This document shows, piece by piece, positions 1 through 12,000 of a stretch of 64,000 bases of DNA. This stretch comes from Tribonema minus (taxonomy: Eukaryota > Sar > Xanthophyceae > Tribonematales > Tribonemataceae). How positions within the stretch are numbered: position 1 is the first letter of the stretch; every line of letters begins with the position of its first letter. Below the pieces are notes generated by a model. The model was not told the DNA's origin and ran no database searches. It worked only from the letters and a program-made list of their open reading frames with translations. Location of the stretch: positions 1-64,000 of the forward strand of contig JAFCMP010000550.1 of assembly GCA_017506865.1 (NCBI GenBank). Reading direction: 5' to 3'. Position numbers and translations under genes: made by a program.

Positions 1-58
1 CGTCGCACACGGGCACATGTGACCAACATGAAGCCTTTTACATTAAGGGCCAAGTGGC

Positions 59-955
59 ATGGAACTTGACAAGCCCTACGCGGTGCTTAATGAGGAAGAC
101 ATTAAGCAACTGCCCAAGGATGGCTGGCTAGAGAGGCTGGTAGACCGCGGTACAACCCAATGGTTCCGTGGGACTACCGTTGGGCTGCTCAGAGATGGTA
201 CGTTGAGCACATGGAAGACAGAGGACGATGCACTCGAGGTTGCCATGCCTTGGACGCTCGATACTTTTTCACGCGCCTCTACGAGTTGAAGCATGTGAAT
301 GACATGCCTGACTACGCCACGAGGATACCACGGGAGGACCGGCGCGTATCCACGAAAGAGGCTGCGCTGGCCCTATTCCCGAGGAGGACTAAGGTGGTGC
401 GTGAGGAGCGCGGCGCGCTTAAGCAACAAGTCAAGTACCTATGGGGAACCATCACTGGTTACCTCGCCACCGTACTGGCGCGTGCGCTATGAAGATGGTG
501 ACTGGGAGGACTTCACAAAGCGGCAGTTGCAATGCGCAATTGCGTTGGCTGAAGCCACTCAGCAGCGCGCAAAGGATCTGGGCGTCACGGTTTCTAGCCC
601 CAAGGTGGTGCAGGAAATGTGCCCTGGGATCCCACCAGACTTTGGTGCGACTTACCATGGTCAGACCGTGAGAGTCAAAAGTGCAACTGGTTGGAGCCGT
701 GCAGTGCTCAAGGAATACTTGCCCCGGGCCGGCAAGTACACATTTCGCGTGCATTACAACGGGCACCCAGTCACGCGTTTAATCACCGTGCGGCTGAGGC
801 CTGACTACTACAGCACCGCAGTTACAAGCGAGCAGGCTGAGGCAGACCCTATGTCCAGTTGGCAACCTACTGCTGACCACGGTCGCAGAAGAGGTCCCCT
901 TGGGCCAGGAGTCTGGTCAGGGAGGTTCAGATTCATACAGTGGCGATGACATGGA
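59..955 (+). pseudogene. Frameshifted transposon-like ORF remnant
   Basis: Coding-like text runs through three frames in succession. It begins with ATG at 59 (MELDKPYAVLNEEDIKQ...), moves to the frame covering about 130-480 (a segment with NPMVPWDYRWAAQRW and YFFTRLYELKHV), and then to the frame covering about 475-948. The last part contains WRVRYEDGDWEDF, which resembles the Tudor/chromo-like 'VRYEDGD-E-D' segments common in algal and protist retroelement polyproteins, followed by a second small beta-rich stretch (TVRVKSATGWSRAVLKEY). The frame changes mean it cannot make one protein as written unless introns or programmed shifts are involved. The assignment to a mobile element rests on the motif style and on the LTR-like signals just downstream. 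I recognised no catalytic domain (RT, integrase, transposase). Confidence 0.4.
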
Positions 956-1223
956 TTTGAGCGATGGTGATGTGAGGTAGCTACACCACGCATGTGCTCA
1001 GTGGCTGGCCGGCGCTGTGACATGAAGCTATCCTCGAGCTGTGCAGCGCGCCTTAAACGAATATTGCGCTGCGCTGCACAGTACCTATGTGGATACTCTA
1101 TACGAGGGTCTGTAAAGGTTGGGTGTGGAGGTGAAGCAATTGAATTACACATACGCTAACGTAGAACTGTAGCAACGTTGATCCCTGTGGTGCTATGCGT
1201 TTCTCTGGGGACAGAGAAATCAT

Positions 1224-1500
1224 GAGAAGGGGGAGTGACACGGGCAGCTGTATGTAAAGTAAACTATTTATGTAGCCTTCTGAGCTTATGATGTTTCAAC
1301 TCTATATATTCGGCCGTTATTAGGGCCCAGGGCAATTGGTTTCGAACTAGGGGAACATTGCAGGAAAACCCCTTAACGGTGAGACCCTTGAGTCTCCCCA
1401 GATGAAGGGTTGTGCTTGCAAGGCCTCGGTTCTTGTCAGTCAGCTAGGATACCACGGCTCCAGGATAGAGACAACTGAAGCCAACAACCATCAACCATCA
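1224..1500 (+). mobile_element. Possible LTR junction (polypurine tract, short LTR, primer site, leader)
   Basis: A purine run, gagaagggggag, at 1224-1235 is followed at once by TGACAC... . A TATA-like tatatatt lies near 1303. A segment ending ...CCAGGGCA at 1334 is followed two bases later by TGGTTTCGAACTAGGG, which starts with TGG as tRNA primer-binding sites do. This fits a 99-bp TG...CA LTR with PPT on one side and PBS on the other. The next ATG, at 1500, opens MDPSKSAQANAAPSTS, which could be the start of a gag-like ORF that breaks off. No second LTR copy is visible, so the boundaries are inferred. Alternative: chance resemblance in an ordinary intergenic stretch. Confidence 0.3.
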
Positions 1501-1622
1501 TGGACCCTTCTAAATCAGCCCAAGCCAACGCTGCCCCATCTACAAGTAAGACAGGCTTAACATAAACAAATATAACCCCAACCTTGTTTCACATCTGCTG
1601 CTGAGGCTACGGCTCAGCGTCG

Positions 1623-2410
1623 AGTCTTGCAGGGGCTGGCACGACGGCGACGGCGGCAGCGCGCAGCAGAGCGCGAAGCGCAGCGCGGCCTCCGAGTCAC
1701 GCGGCGACTGCGTCTCCACGAGCCCGTGATCTTGGAGGCGGTGCTGACGTTCGTCGGCCGCGGCCACTGGGCGTTCATCGCGCCCACGAGCAAGATGGTG
1801 CGCGCCGTGTACATGAGGGTGCTGGCCGCGCAGGATTCTGCGCACTTGTGGCACGAGCGCGCACGCGGCTGCTGCTCTCGACGGCCTCGTTCCAGCTGTC
1901 GGTCAAGGGCGGACTGGCGCTGAGTCCAGACGTTCAGCACCAGGTCGGTGCCACGGGCTCGATCGAGATGGTCAAGATCGCCGCGACGGCAGGGTGCCTC
2001 TAGGGGTGAGGGTATTAGTTGGCCGCCGCAGAAGCCAAAAGGTTGGGCTTCTGCAGTACCTCCGCGCGCGCAGCGACGCAGAAGTCTTTAACGGTCAGTG
2101 GGTGCTGATGTGCTGCAAGGCGGCCTATAATGGCGACAATGGAGTTGTCCTCTCGTGGCTGTCGCAGCAGTTCGACCCCTGTGGGGCGTGGCCCTCGTGG
2201 ATGCTCAAAGCGTTGTGTCAAAAGGCTATCCTGGGTCTTGGAGTTGGCGCTATCCACACTCTCAGATGGCTCTTATCCGATGGCGCAGAGCTCTTCGCGG
2301 CGCCGGAAGATGAAGATCCCGTCAACCATGACGGTGATTATGAGATCCTCCGAGCCGAGTGTTGTGATGACGCATACACGTCACTGCTGGACACGGCCGC
2401 TCGATTGTGA
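1623..2410 (+). pseudogene. Broken ankyrin-family-like coding relic, part 1
   Basis: Reading from about 1623, the conceptual protein contains HEPVILEAVLTFVGRGHW followed by AFIAPTSKMVRAVYM. This matches the start of the large 'VL-x-YVG-x-G-x-(F)-A-x-V-x-W' ankyrin-associated family expanded in stramenopile and haptophyte-type algae. A one-base frame change near 1860 is needed to continue into LLLSTASFQLSVKGG ... IEMVKIAATAGCL and a stop near 2000. Another frame (1994-2410) carries a plausible ankyrin-like tail with WLSQQFDPCGAWPSWML and TLRWLLSDGAE, ending in a stop. Successive frame changes and stops indicate a decayed copy, although unrecognised introns could rescue part of it. Base composition is GC-rich, like real exons in this window. 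Confidence 0.4.
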
Positions 2411-2599
2411 GAGCCCTCGACATTGCCGGTTTTCTGCTAGTCTAAGACGAGGGCCCGCGACCGCAGAGGATGCGCATGCAAGCTGGGAGTCGGCGACTCG
2501 ATGCGGTGTCCGGGCTCTCGAGTTGCTCTGCAGCAACGACGTGCTCATCAATTCATCGGTGTAAAGGAAGGCTGAAGGCGTGCGTGAGCGTTGAAGTAA

Positions 2600-3006
2600 G
2601 TGAAGTGGGTAGTGGAGGTGAGGGGGTCTGGGACTGGTCGTCGCGCCGCGCAGCGCGCGCAGCGCCTCTTGTACGTCGTCAGGGCGCGGACCGCTGAGGA
2701 TGCAGTCGTAGACAGCGCCATCCGATGGATGCTGTCGCACGGCGCGCAGTGGCCGAGGGAGATCAGCGACCTGCTGCGGCACGGCACTCTCGACGGCCGT
2801 GCAGTGTTGAGGGCGCTGCGGCTCGGCTGTCCATTCGGCGCCAAATGGGACGTCCGACGCGTGCCGACTGCTGCGCGACGGCCCTGGTGCGCCAGAGCGC
2901 ATCAAGGGATCCACGAGTTGGGTAGCCCGTGCGCTTGCGGCAGGGGCCAAAGTAGTAGGACATGTAGTCTAGCGGCAGGCCGCACGAGGCTGACAGAACA
3001 GTAGAA
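2600..3006 (+). pseudogene. Broken ankyrin-family-like coding relic, part 2
   Basis: The frame from about 2690 reads DSAIRWMLSHGAQWPREI, then SDLLRHGTLDGRAVLRALRL and GCPFGAKWD. These are helix pairs with 'ML-HGA' and 'LG-C-FG' turns typical of ankyrin-type repeats of the family seen just upstream. After about 2850 the coding text moves to another frame (LLRDGPGAPERIKGSTSWVAR, then ALAAGAKVVGHVV and a stop). It is probably the 3' part of the same degenerate locus as 1623-2410. No splice sites joining the two in frame were obvious. No function can be assigned beyond a protein-interaction repeat. Confidence 0.35.
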
Positions 3007-3009
3007 CAA

Positions 3010-4460
3010 GATTTACACACTGTCAGAATGTCAATTTCAAATTGTTAGCGCAGCTCAATGTCATTATACTCTTCAGGTCCAGTTGTGCCTGGAGTCATGT
3101 GCTTTGGAAAGGTTGATGCTTGCCACCGCACTTTGTGCTCAGTTTGCGTGAGATTTGTGGCAGTGTTGGCTACTATCATGACTGCCTGCAAAAGCGGCGG
3201 CGGCAGCGGCGGCGCCTCATAAGCGCAGGTCTGCTTCGCTAAAAAAGGTGAGGAAGCTGCCTTGAGTACCATGTATGCTTGCTTAGGAAGTTGAATGTGT
3301 GCCTGCGTACATGCACTCCAGGGGCTAGCGCTAGCTTGTATCGTTCTCATGAGGTAACCCGTGCCTCGTCGATTGTTTCGAGAAGACTTGGGTAAAAACG
3401 CGACAGTTACCACTTGTCTGCTTGAACATGCAGCAGCGTCACGCATATATGCCTACTATTATGCTCTTGCATCACAAGAGCCAATGTGAGTGAAACGCAA
3501 TTCCCACTAGCACCGGATCAAATATGGCATTGAACTGAGTTTGTGTCATAAATGTTTTGCGCTGCCTGGTGTATATCTCGGCTGCTGCAGTGCTTCTAGT
3601 CATTGCGCTGCATCCCGCATCGTTTCACTGTGTTGCTTACATGCGTTGCAGAATCTGATGGTTGGCAGAGTTTTGCGCGAGCTCGATGCGTTGGTTTTGC
3701 TCGGCCCTAAGTTGTGCTAGTCTAAGAGGCGATCACCAATTGAAAGATTGGTGGGTTGCATATGCCCAAACAGAATGTGCTCATGTGGCTGCTACAGCAC
3801 CTGTGCAGTGAAAAAATATCAAAAAGACTATTTTTGGCTGTAGTGTATTCTAATTAGAATAGCTGTGATGGGATCAGGCAGCTGCAGCCTAGGCTGATGC
3901 TACAATATCTATGCTTCGCACATTTACTAGTTGCCATCAACAGTCTCAGACTGCTTCACCGTCGCTGTTTATAATGTAGTTGCACAGTGATTCAGCCTGA
4001 TGATTTGGTGACTGGGCCAGCCGTCTAGACGTGAATGCCATGCCTGCTGTATGATTTCTAGGTTTCCAGAGGGCCTCAATTTTGCTTTCAAGATTACAAC
4101 TCGACCAGCACAGCTAGAGTGTGTGTCAGGGTTGCTGAGGTTAGTGCGTCCAATGCTCCAGCACTGCTCCATTACCTGCAGTGAAAGACAGCACGCCAAT
4201 CCTTGACAAAGAGCGTCAAAATGTTGTTGTTGAAAGAGGTGTTACCATTTTTGTTGTTGAAGATATATTACGTATCACCAAGTGAAACATGATAATGCTT
4301 GAACTTTGACCAAAATAATGCTTGAACTTTGACCAAAACTTGAAAGGGCGCTGCCGGAGTGCTGGGTCGTAGACCAGACCCAACCCGGGTTTGTGTGCGG
4401 CTGAGCAACGCGCTGCTATACATCAGCACTTGACTTTTTGAAAAGGCGTGTGTTAGAAAG
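3010..4460. other. Intergenic stretch without supported gene
   Basis: I see no exon-like blocks with bounded splice sites and no recognisable protein in any frame. Composition is more AT-rich than the genes. The only local structure is a 23-24 bp direct duplication at 4292-4339 (unit beginning ataatgcttgaactttgacc). Confidence 0.6.
4292..4339 (+). repeat. Two-copy 24-bp direct repeat
   Basis: The unit ataatgcttgaactttgacc plus 'aaa' occurs twice back to back with no mismatch in the first 23 bases. It contains the CTTGAACTT word related to the ACTTCAA/TTGAAGT words that recur in introns across the window. Confidence 0.85.
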
Positions 4461-4729
4461 TGTGTCATGCAGAGCATATTGCATATAGACACAATATCAT
4501 TAGCGACGGCTCCCATGGCAGAGCATCCCATTCCCACCCAACTACAGCTACCACTACGACGACTGCATACCCTCCCCCTGCAGTTGCGGAAGTCCCAGCA
4601 ACTGCTGCACTGTAATCACACTCCAGCACACATGTCCCCTCAGCTCGCGGGCGATACTTCAGTGCCATGGTGGTTGCAGCAAGCCCCACAATATGGTGCC
4701 GTCACAATTAGGTCCGGCAAAGCTGCTGC

Positions 4730-5500
4730 TGCCGCTGCTGCTGGCAAGCGCGCAGGCTTAACGCACTCCAGGCCCCCCTTGCATCCTGATATGGGCAACA
4801 CAGTGACTCCAAAGGAGTGGTAGCAATCATGGGCGCCATTAATCTATAGGCGCCTCTGCTGCAGGTGCGGAACGAAGGTCCTGCTGCTGCTGGTGCTGCT
4901 GCTGCCAACGAGTCCACAAGCGCACTCCAATCCCTAGCGCTGCCCTGCGCGATGCTGTTGCTAGCAGCATCCCACAAGGCTTAGCGCGCACCGGCCCCTG
5001 TCTCTGTCCTCCACATCCGGGCAACACTCCAGGGGAGTGGATGTATGTAGCAATCCTGGGCGCCAACGGGATAGTGCCTCTGCATGCCGCTGCCGACACT
5101 CCAAACGCGCTCTACTTCATAGGTCCATCCTGAGCTGCCAGCGCAGCTGCAGCTGCTGTCGTCGATCCCACAACCGCAACCCAAACAGCCACAAGCTCCG
5201 TCGTCTGCATGTGAGCAACGAAGTTACGGGTGTGCTGCTGCTGGTGCTGCTGCTGCTATTGGTGGTGCTGTCGGTGCTGGTGCTGCTGATGCTGCTCCAG
5301 ACGTGCTGGTATTGCTGCTGCGGCTTCTGGCATGGCTAATGCTCCAGCAACACCCAGTCCGCGCGCCAACCTTCAGCACCGTCCTGAGCCTGCATTGCTG
5401 CTTTCCACAAACGCGCTCCAGCCCCGAGCTGCGGCCTCCGCATGCACTGCAGCAGAGTAGCCATGGCCATCCTGGGCGCCAACAGGCGCCTGCACGGAGG
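4730..5500 (+). repeat. CTG/GCTGCT-rich imperfect tandem repeats
   Basis: At least three related blocks recur at about 4790-4870, 5015-5075 and 5450-5500. Each carries a core like 'gcaac-ctcca-ggagtgg ... gtagcaatcctgggcgcc' followed by 'gcctctgc', spaced by roughly 220 to 430 bp. Between them are CTG runs (4720-4745, 4880-4905, 5230-5330). CTG runs give long leucine- or serine-rich ORFs on both strands, which I treat as repeat artefacts. Confidence 0.65.
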
Positions 5501-5521
5501 TCGGTCACAGGTACCGTGCTG

Positions 5522-5731
5522 TCCTCTTCTAAAGTGCAGGTGCGGGCCATCGCTGTGGCCACCTCGCTTAGCCTGCTTGTGCTTCCTGCTCTACTGCACA
5601 CCGTGGCCCTGCATGACGGTGACCGCAAGGCCTGCGAGGCACTGCCGGCGAGCCTCCAAGATGAGCACACTGCGATTACAACCGCGGCCGACCGTGTGAC
5701 ACGTGTCAAAACGACACGCGTCACCCAGTGA
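5522..5731 (+). CDS. Doubtful terminal exon or ORF with one membrane segment
   Basis: The frame that ends at the TGA at 5729-5731 holds a hydrophobic stretch (AIAVATSLSLLVLPALLHTV) followed by a charged tail ending VTRVKTTRVTQ. An acceptor-like 'gtgcag|GTGCGG' precedes the hydrophobic segment near 5541. It could be the last exon of an unrecognised + strand membrane-protein gene lying in the CTG-rich region, or a chance ORF. No homology was recognised and no upstream exons could be chained to it. Confidence 0.2.
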   Translation, partial: SSSKVQVRAIAVATSLSLLVLPALLHTVALHDGDRKACEALPASLQDEHTAITTAADRVTRVKTTRVTQ

Positions 5732-5734
5732 ATC

Positions 5735-6090
5735 TGTCTAGTGAAAGCTCTCTGAGCCCATCCACGTGTCAATGAAAAAGCCACGTGGCCCGCTTCACCG
5801 CCTAAGAAATCCGGCTTTTTTCCCTCGTGCCGAGGCACGCGGTGGCCGCAGACGGCGGCGACCCCAGAATAAATTCGCCAGTCCCCTAAGCTTTCGCCCA
5901 AGCCTCATCCGCCAGCGCCTCTCGGCCTGCGTCGCTAAATTCTGCACACCACACCACCGTAACCAAACTCGACGGAAGCCTGGGTCTACGACCCAGGAAC
6001 TTGAAGATTCACATGAAGTTGAAGTGTGTTCGTGACCGAGGAGGGAAGCTGTAGTGGTCGTAGTGGAGCTGGCGCTGGTGCAGCAGCGGC
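5735..6090 (+). promoter_or_regulatory. Upstream region of the P5A ATPase gene
   Basis: This stretch lies between the preceding ORF and the ATPase ATG at 6091. An in-frame TAG at 6061 precedes the ATG, so the coding sequence does not extend upstream within this exon. No clear TATA box is seen. The segment 6010-6080 is GA/TG-rich. An additional 5' non-coding exon cannot be excluded. Confidence 0.35.
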
Positions 6091-9000
6091 ATGCACGTAA
6101 CGGATAAGAGCATCAGGGCGTGCTCCCTGTACAGGCGCAGGCCCTGGTTTTCCAGGCCCGATACGCTTCCCTTCGCAGCTTTATATCTGTGCTTGTGGTA
6201 CTATGCGCTATCCTCTGATGACACAGTAGCTGGGAAGGCGGCCTACCTCAAAGTTTTGATTGCCATCCCTCTGGTAAGTCATGAAGTCATGAAGTATGGA
6301 CCTGGTGACTTGAAATCCAGCATGTCATGCGTAGATGGTGACCCCGGCTCGTCTGTCGTCTGTCATGTGCAGGCGCTGCTGGTGCATGTCACGCTCTTCC
6401 TGAGCTGCCAGTGGTCTGTGGGCTGCAGGTGAGCTTGCACACCTGTGTTAGCCATGTGCTCGCGGTGCGCGAATTGGTAGCAATCGTAGCATTAGCGTCT
6501 CAGGCTGTCGCAAGACGTCGACGTGCTGCTCAAAGCCATGTGCACCAGCATAAATCTGGCTATGATCGAGAAATTCCGCGTAAAAACATTCTGCTCTGCA
6601 GCTCGCTCGTGGGCACGTGTGGTATCCACACACGAGCGGTGCATTTTCGCAGCTGCGCAACGGTCGCGTCGTGACTTGCTGCAAGTACTGAGCGATGGCA
6701 GCAAATATTCATAGCAGCAATTCTTGCAGAAGCATCGCCATAAGGTTGTGGCGAATTTTGATCCATGACTTGATCATGGCATATTTTATGGCGCCAAATC
6801 AACCGCTGTCACGACGCAACCACGCCTGAAACATGCGCAGGGATTGCCGGAACAACATTTGTACTCCATTCCAAAGCCTGCATTCATTGGGTATGCCTGC
6901 TGAGGGCGCTGCTGTCCGCAAACAACGTGGCATGTACGTGCATGTGTACACGTACGAGAATTGTTCAAACCAGGGTGCTTTTTGTGGGTGCTCAAAGCCC
7001 GCTCTCTGTCTGCCTACCGATCCCGAACAACATGCGCGCTGCTTTGCTTCCACAACTTCCAGATGCTGGGTGGGGTTTATGAGGGTGCTGTCGGTGGACG
7101 CGGCTGAGGCGGTGAGGGTCGTCCCCGCGCCGCACTGCGGAAGGGAGGAGGTGGTGCCACTGCAGGTATCGCACTGTACACGGCATACGCGTCGAATATG
7201 TCGTTGTTGCTGGAAATGTATGTATTACTTTGCGGTACTTTGAGGTGCCTTAAGAGTGCATGGCTATCACATCATATTCCAAATGATTCTGTGTGGTTTG
7301 GGGACGACGCTGTGAGCGCGATGCGCGCTGCGTGTGTGCGTACCATCGCGATGTCCTGGCGAGGTGGTGACACTGCAGGTATCACAGTTTACACGGCATG
7401 CACGTAGAATCTGTCATTGTTGCTGGAAACGTATACTTTGGCAAGGCTTCGGAGGGGCCGCAGTATTTCTGACCCATAAACAGATCAACACGGCGTCCAC
7501 GCTGCCGTGTGCAGTTTGAAGGGGAGCACTGTTGCAGGTATAGCCGCTGGGTTCTGGTGTGCTGGCACAGTCTCAGCATACGAATCCTGTGAACCTCTCG
7601 AAAGCATACACGACATAGAGTGCCATGTGCTCATAGTGTCCAGAAACACATAAAACGATTTCATGGCGAGACACCGCCTCAGGCACATCAAGTCAACATG
7701 CTGTGCATCAAGGCTAGGGTCAGGGTTGAGATTTGGGTTAGGGCCAGGGTAAGGATCTGATTTCAACCACCTGTGCATGCTCAACTCGCACGCCGATTTG
7801 CCGTCGCGTGCTGCACCCTCCACTTCCGTCGTGACCAAGGCACTGTTGTTGCGAGGCATGGAGATTGCGCTGCGAGCGTGACGCGCGCTGCATGCGTACC
7901 ATATTATGTCCTGGCGTTCTTGTGAGGCCACGCGAGTGCGCAGGCGTCGTCAAGGGCCCTAACCCTAACCCTAGCGCACCTCTCACCCGTGCGCATGCCA
8001 GCATATATACACCTGAGTCTGCGTACCTGGCACACGCGCACACGCAAACACCATCAACGGTACCTTGAAGCCCGCATGCTGAACCGCAGAGTCATGCAAA
8101 TCTACCTTTCGCGCATGAGTATACCGTAGGTGTTAGATATCCCCATGGTTGTTACGAAACCAACCTTCTCCTCCTAGTGACCCTTCTTGCTCATTTTTAA
8201 TGTTCTCATCTGACGTCGACACCCGTTGTTGCTGCAGCGCAAAGCGGCTCTGGCAGGCAACGATGGCGACATCCTGCTTGCAGGGGAGAAGTACAGGTGC
8301 ACCCCCGCTTCTCGTATCTTTTAGCCACTTGCGGAGTGTAGACTAGCGTGCGACAGTGTGACGAAAGGCTTGATGTGGCGTGCAGCTCTGTGAGTTTGTC
8401 CACTGCAAGCAGGTTGAAGTTTGCAGTTCACGTGCCAGGAGAGAGTGCTCCGCATGCACATGCTCTCGACGCCAGGTGCGAGCTCCACGTCTCGTGTAGC
8501 GTTCAAGTACAGCTGCAAATGACGACACCGTTTGCACAAAGCGAGTGTGTGTTTATCCTAAGCATTTGTCATCTCAGTGCTGGCTGTGCTGAGCCGTGCT
8601 GCATGTGGTTCCAAGTCCGGCTGCCACTCGCTGCATTACCTCAGGGAACACTGTGCGGCAAGTGACAGGAAGGTCGGAGTACAAGAAGGGTTAGGGCAAG
8701 GGTTAGGGTTATGGCTATGTAGGTCCTGCAGCGCACTGGCATGCTTCTTCGAGTTCAGCATCAGACAGCTTCAAGGGTGGTCCTAAATAATACTGTTTTG
8801 TTGTGACTTCATGCAGTACCTCTACATATTATATATAAATGTCAACTACACCAGCAATGACGCGGATATGCGGTTCAACCTTGGTTCACCTTGATGTGAT
8901 GCGCGCTCATGCACTTTCAAGTATCATGCACGAAGTTGATTGTTTGAATGTGTTCAGCGTTCAGACATTGCAGAGCCGCTCTGAACTCAAACAAGTGTAT

Positions 9001-12000
9001 TCACAACCAACTGTAGCGCAACTTGTCACTGCAAATCAATTTAGAAAAACTGATTGAGCGAAGTGAAGTTCTGAGACTTATGCTCTGTGCCTGCCACTTG
9101 TGCAGCCTGCCCACCGTGTGGTTCGACTACCAGAAGACCCTGTTCATCTATGACACTGCAAAGCCGTGCTTTGAAAGGTACGCACGCCATTCTCCATCAG
9201 GCCACTGCCGTAAAGCAATCATTACTGTACTCTAGCTTCTTCATCAAAAATCATTCTTGCTGGTTTACGCTTCCTCTTGTCGATACCACCTTGCAGAAGT
9301 GATCAGGCTGAGGGTCACCGTGACTTCACCTTGCATGTCGGGAGGGTCAGCATTAATCTAGATTAGCCGCAAACTTGGGTAAGGGGGGGGGGGGGGGGGC
9401 TGTGGCTTGCTCGCGACACGTGCTACATGTTTGTATGCTAGACGGGGTGGGGCGCCACTAATATTTGGAGAAGAAAGGGTGGGGTGCATTTGTGTTTGAG
9501 CCACTTCAGCTCATCTATCACCATCATGAGGTGCCAGCATGCTTCTATGCCGCTCCTGAAACCGGTTCATCTGTCGGAAAGCCAGCTGCTGCTGCCGGGA
9601 GCCTTTTTATGAGTTTGGCTACTTTGTGAGCTGTCTTTCTGTCTGCTCTGCACGTTGCTGATAGTGCATGCATGCGCACACATAATGTGGTGGTGTAGCA
9701 TGAGTCACTGAGTGTGCAGACTACACGTACGCAGAGGATACATGCGGCGTATGCATGTGAGAAAAAGGGGAGGGGGGGGGGGGCACATTTTTATGAGCGA
9801 AAAATAAGGGCAGAGCGACATTTTGTGAGGGCTCTGAAACTCATACTCGCCCCATGGGCTTCATTATAGACAATACATATTAAGGTAGTCATTTTTCCAG
9901 TCAAGTGTGCACTTTGAAGTATGTCCGTTGGTATGGATCGATGTCTACATGGCTGCTGATCATCGCCGTGCTTTGCTCTCGCAGGCTGCGCTACCCAACA
10001 GCGTGTCCATTTGCGGACTACGCCTGCAGCAACGCTGTCAATGTCTTGCACGTACTTGAAGTATTGCAGAGTAGTCGTACTCCAAGTCAAGTGTGCACTT
10101 TAATATCTGAATGGCTGCTGATCAGCGCTGTGCTTTGTGCCCGCAGGCTGCGCTCCCTGACAGCGTCTCCCTTTGCGGACTACGCTCGCAGCAGCGCTGT
10201 CAATATCTTTCACGTCCCTGAAGTATCGTAGAGTAGCTGTACTTCAAGTCTAGTGTGCGCTGCAACATCTGAATGGCTGCTGATCATCACCATGCTTTGT
10301 GCCCACAGGCTGCGCTACCCAACAGCGTGTCCCTTCGCGGACTACGCCCGCAGCACTGTCAATATTTTGCACGCACTCTTGGTATTGTAGAGAATAGTCA
10401 CACTGCAAGTCGAATGTGTAATTTGAAGCATGTTATCGGTGCAGACACATTGGCTGCATGGCTGGTGCTCATCATCGCCGTGCTTTGTGGCCACAGGCTG
10501 CGCTACCCGACAGCGTGCCCTTTCGCAGGTTACGCCGCAGCAGCACTGTCAATACCTTGCACGTTGTTGAAGTATTGCAGAGTAGTCATACTTCAAGTCA
10601 AGTGTGCACCTTGATGTTTGAATGGCTGCTGATAATCACCGTGCTTTGCTCTCGCAGGCTGCGCTACCCAACAGCGTGTCCCTTCGCAGACTACGCCCGC
10701 AGCGCTGGTTACGCCACCGACGCGCAACTGGCAACGGCATCCGTAAGTGCTTTACAGCGCTGTACTGTCATTACCGTCGCAAATTTGTTGTTCTTCACCA
10801 AGATTTTTTTTCTTAGAGGTTGATCAGTTCACACTACCTAAGAGCGTATGACTCACCGTTCATGTTGCAGCAGCGCTCAGCCTGTATCGAATCATGGCGC
10901 ACGTCACCACCAGAGTCTTTCTCCAGTGCTGCGCTGCATCGGCACCGGGTTGTCTTGTTTTCACAAAGATGAACAGTATTGCCATTGACACAGCAGTTTT
11001 TTTTCCTAATTTTCACATTCTCGTTCAGATCATTTCTCATCGTTACAAAAGTTGTATTATTTTTTTCAATTATTTTAAGTCTTGTCTCAACATATTTGAA
11101 ATTAGAATATTTCAAACGGCTTCTCTGCGGTACCGTCGTGTGCGTAGCACTCTGTCCCGCCAGAACTGTGGTGCATTGCACACGGCACAGTCGGCACCCA
11201 GAAAAGTACCACCGACAGAGCTTTTGCAGATGCAGAAGTCGCACGCACATACTGATTACGCCGGGGGCGCTCGGCTGGCAACGCCCTCCGCAAGTGCTGC
11301 ACGGATGCTTTATTTGACTCTTTTTAGCTCGTCAATCGTGGTGCAAATGGTATCGGGCTGTTTTGTGTCGCCAGCGCTGTGATGCATATCCAGGCGGGAC
11401 GATTGCAGTGCCTAGAGAACGAGAGCTAATTTACTACTTTGAATTCGATAGTCGAGAAGTACTCTGTTGGGAGTGGCCATTTTATGCAAATGACTCTTGT
11501 TGGAAGCTTCACAGAGAGAGATTGATTCCACAGACAAAGAGTGCGAAGCACTCTTTCTCGCCCCCCTTCTACCTGAAAGTAATTTCTCCCTTGGCTGATG
11601 CCGTGTGGTGCTGGAATGTAGAACTGGATGGCAATGCGGGTGGAGAACCAGCGGAAAGCGTGCCATCTGCTCCTAGAGCGCTTCAACCGTGCCTGCACAA
11701 CGCAGCAGCAGGCGGCGGCGACTGCTCTGAACCTGCTGCGATGCACGCCTCACCGTGCCTGCACAACGCAGCAGCAGGCGGCGGCGACTGCTCTGAACCT
11801 GCTGCGATGCACTTCTCACCAAATCGAGGGACGGAACGAGAACCTCACCAGTCTGCTGTGCAAATATGGTGCCGCAGTCGGTGCGCGGTGCCGGGTATGG
11901 CAACGGCTTGCAGTCGAGCACAGCTGCGCGGAGCACGCAGTGCGTGTCCTGAACTACGCAGACGGGGAAGTGGCACTGCGGCTGCTCTCGGAGGTCATGG

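Noticed and set aside
5224-5901. 225-codon minus-strand open frame
   Set aside because: It crosses CTG-rich tandem repeats, which give Ala/Ser runs; no conserved motif or splice context was seen.
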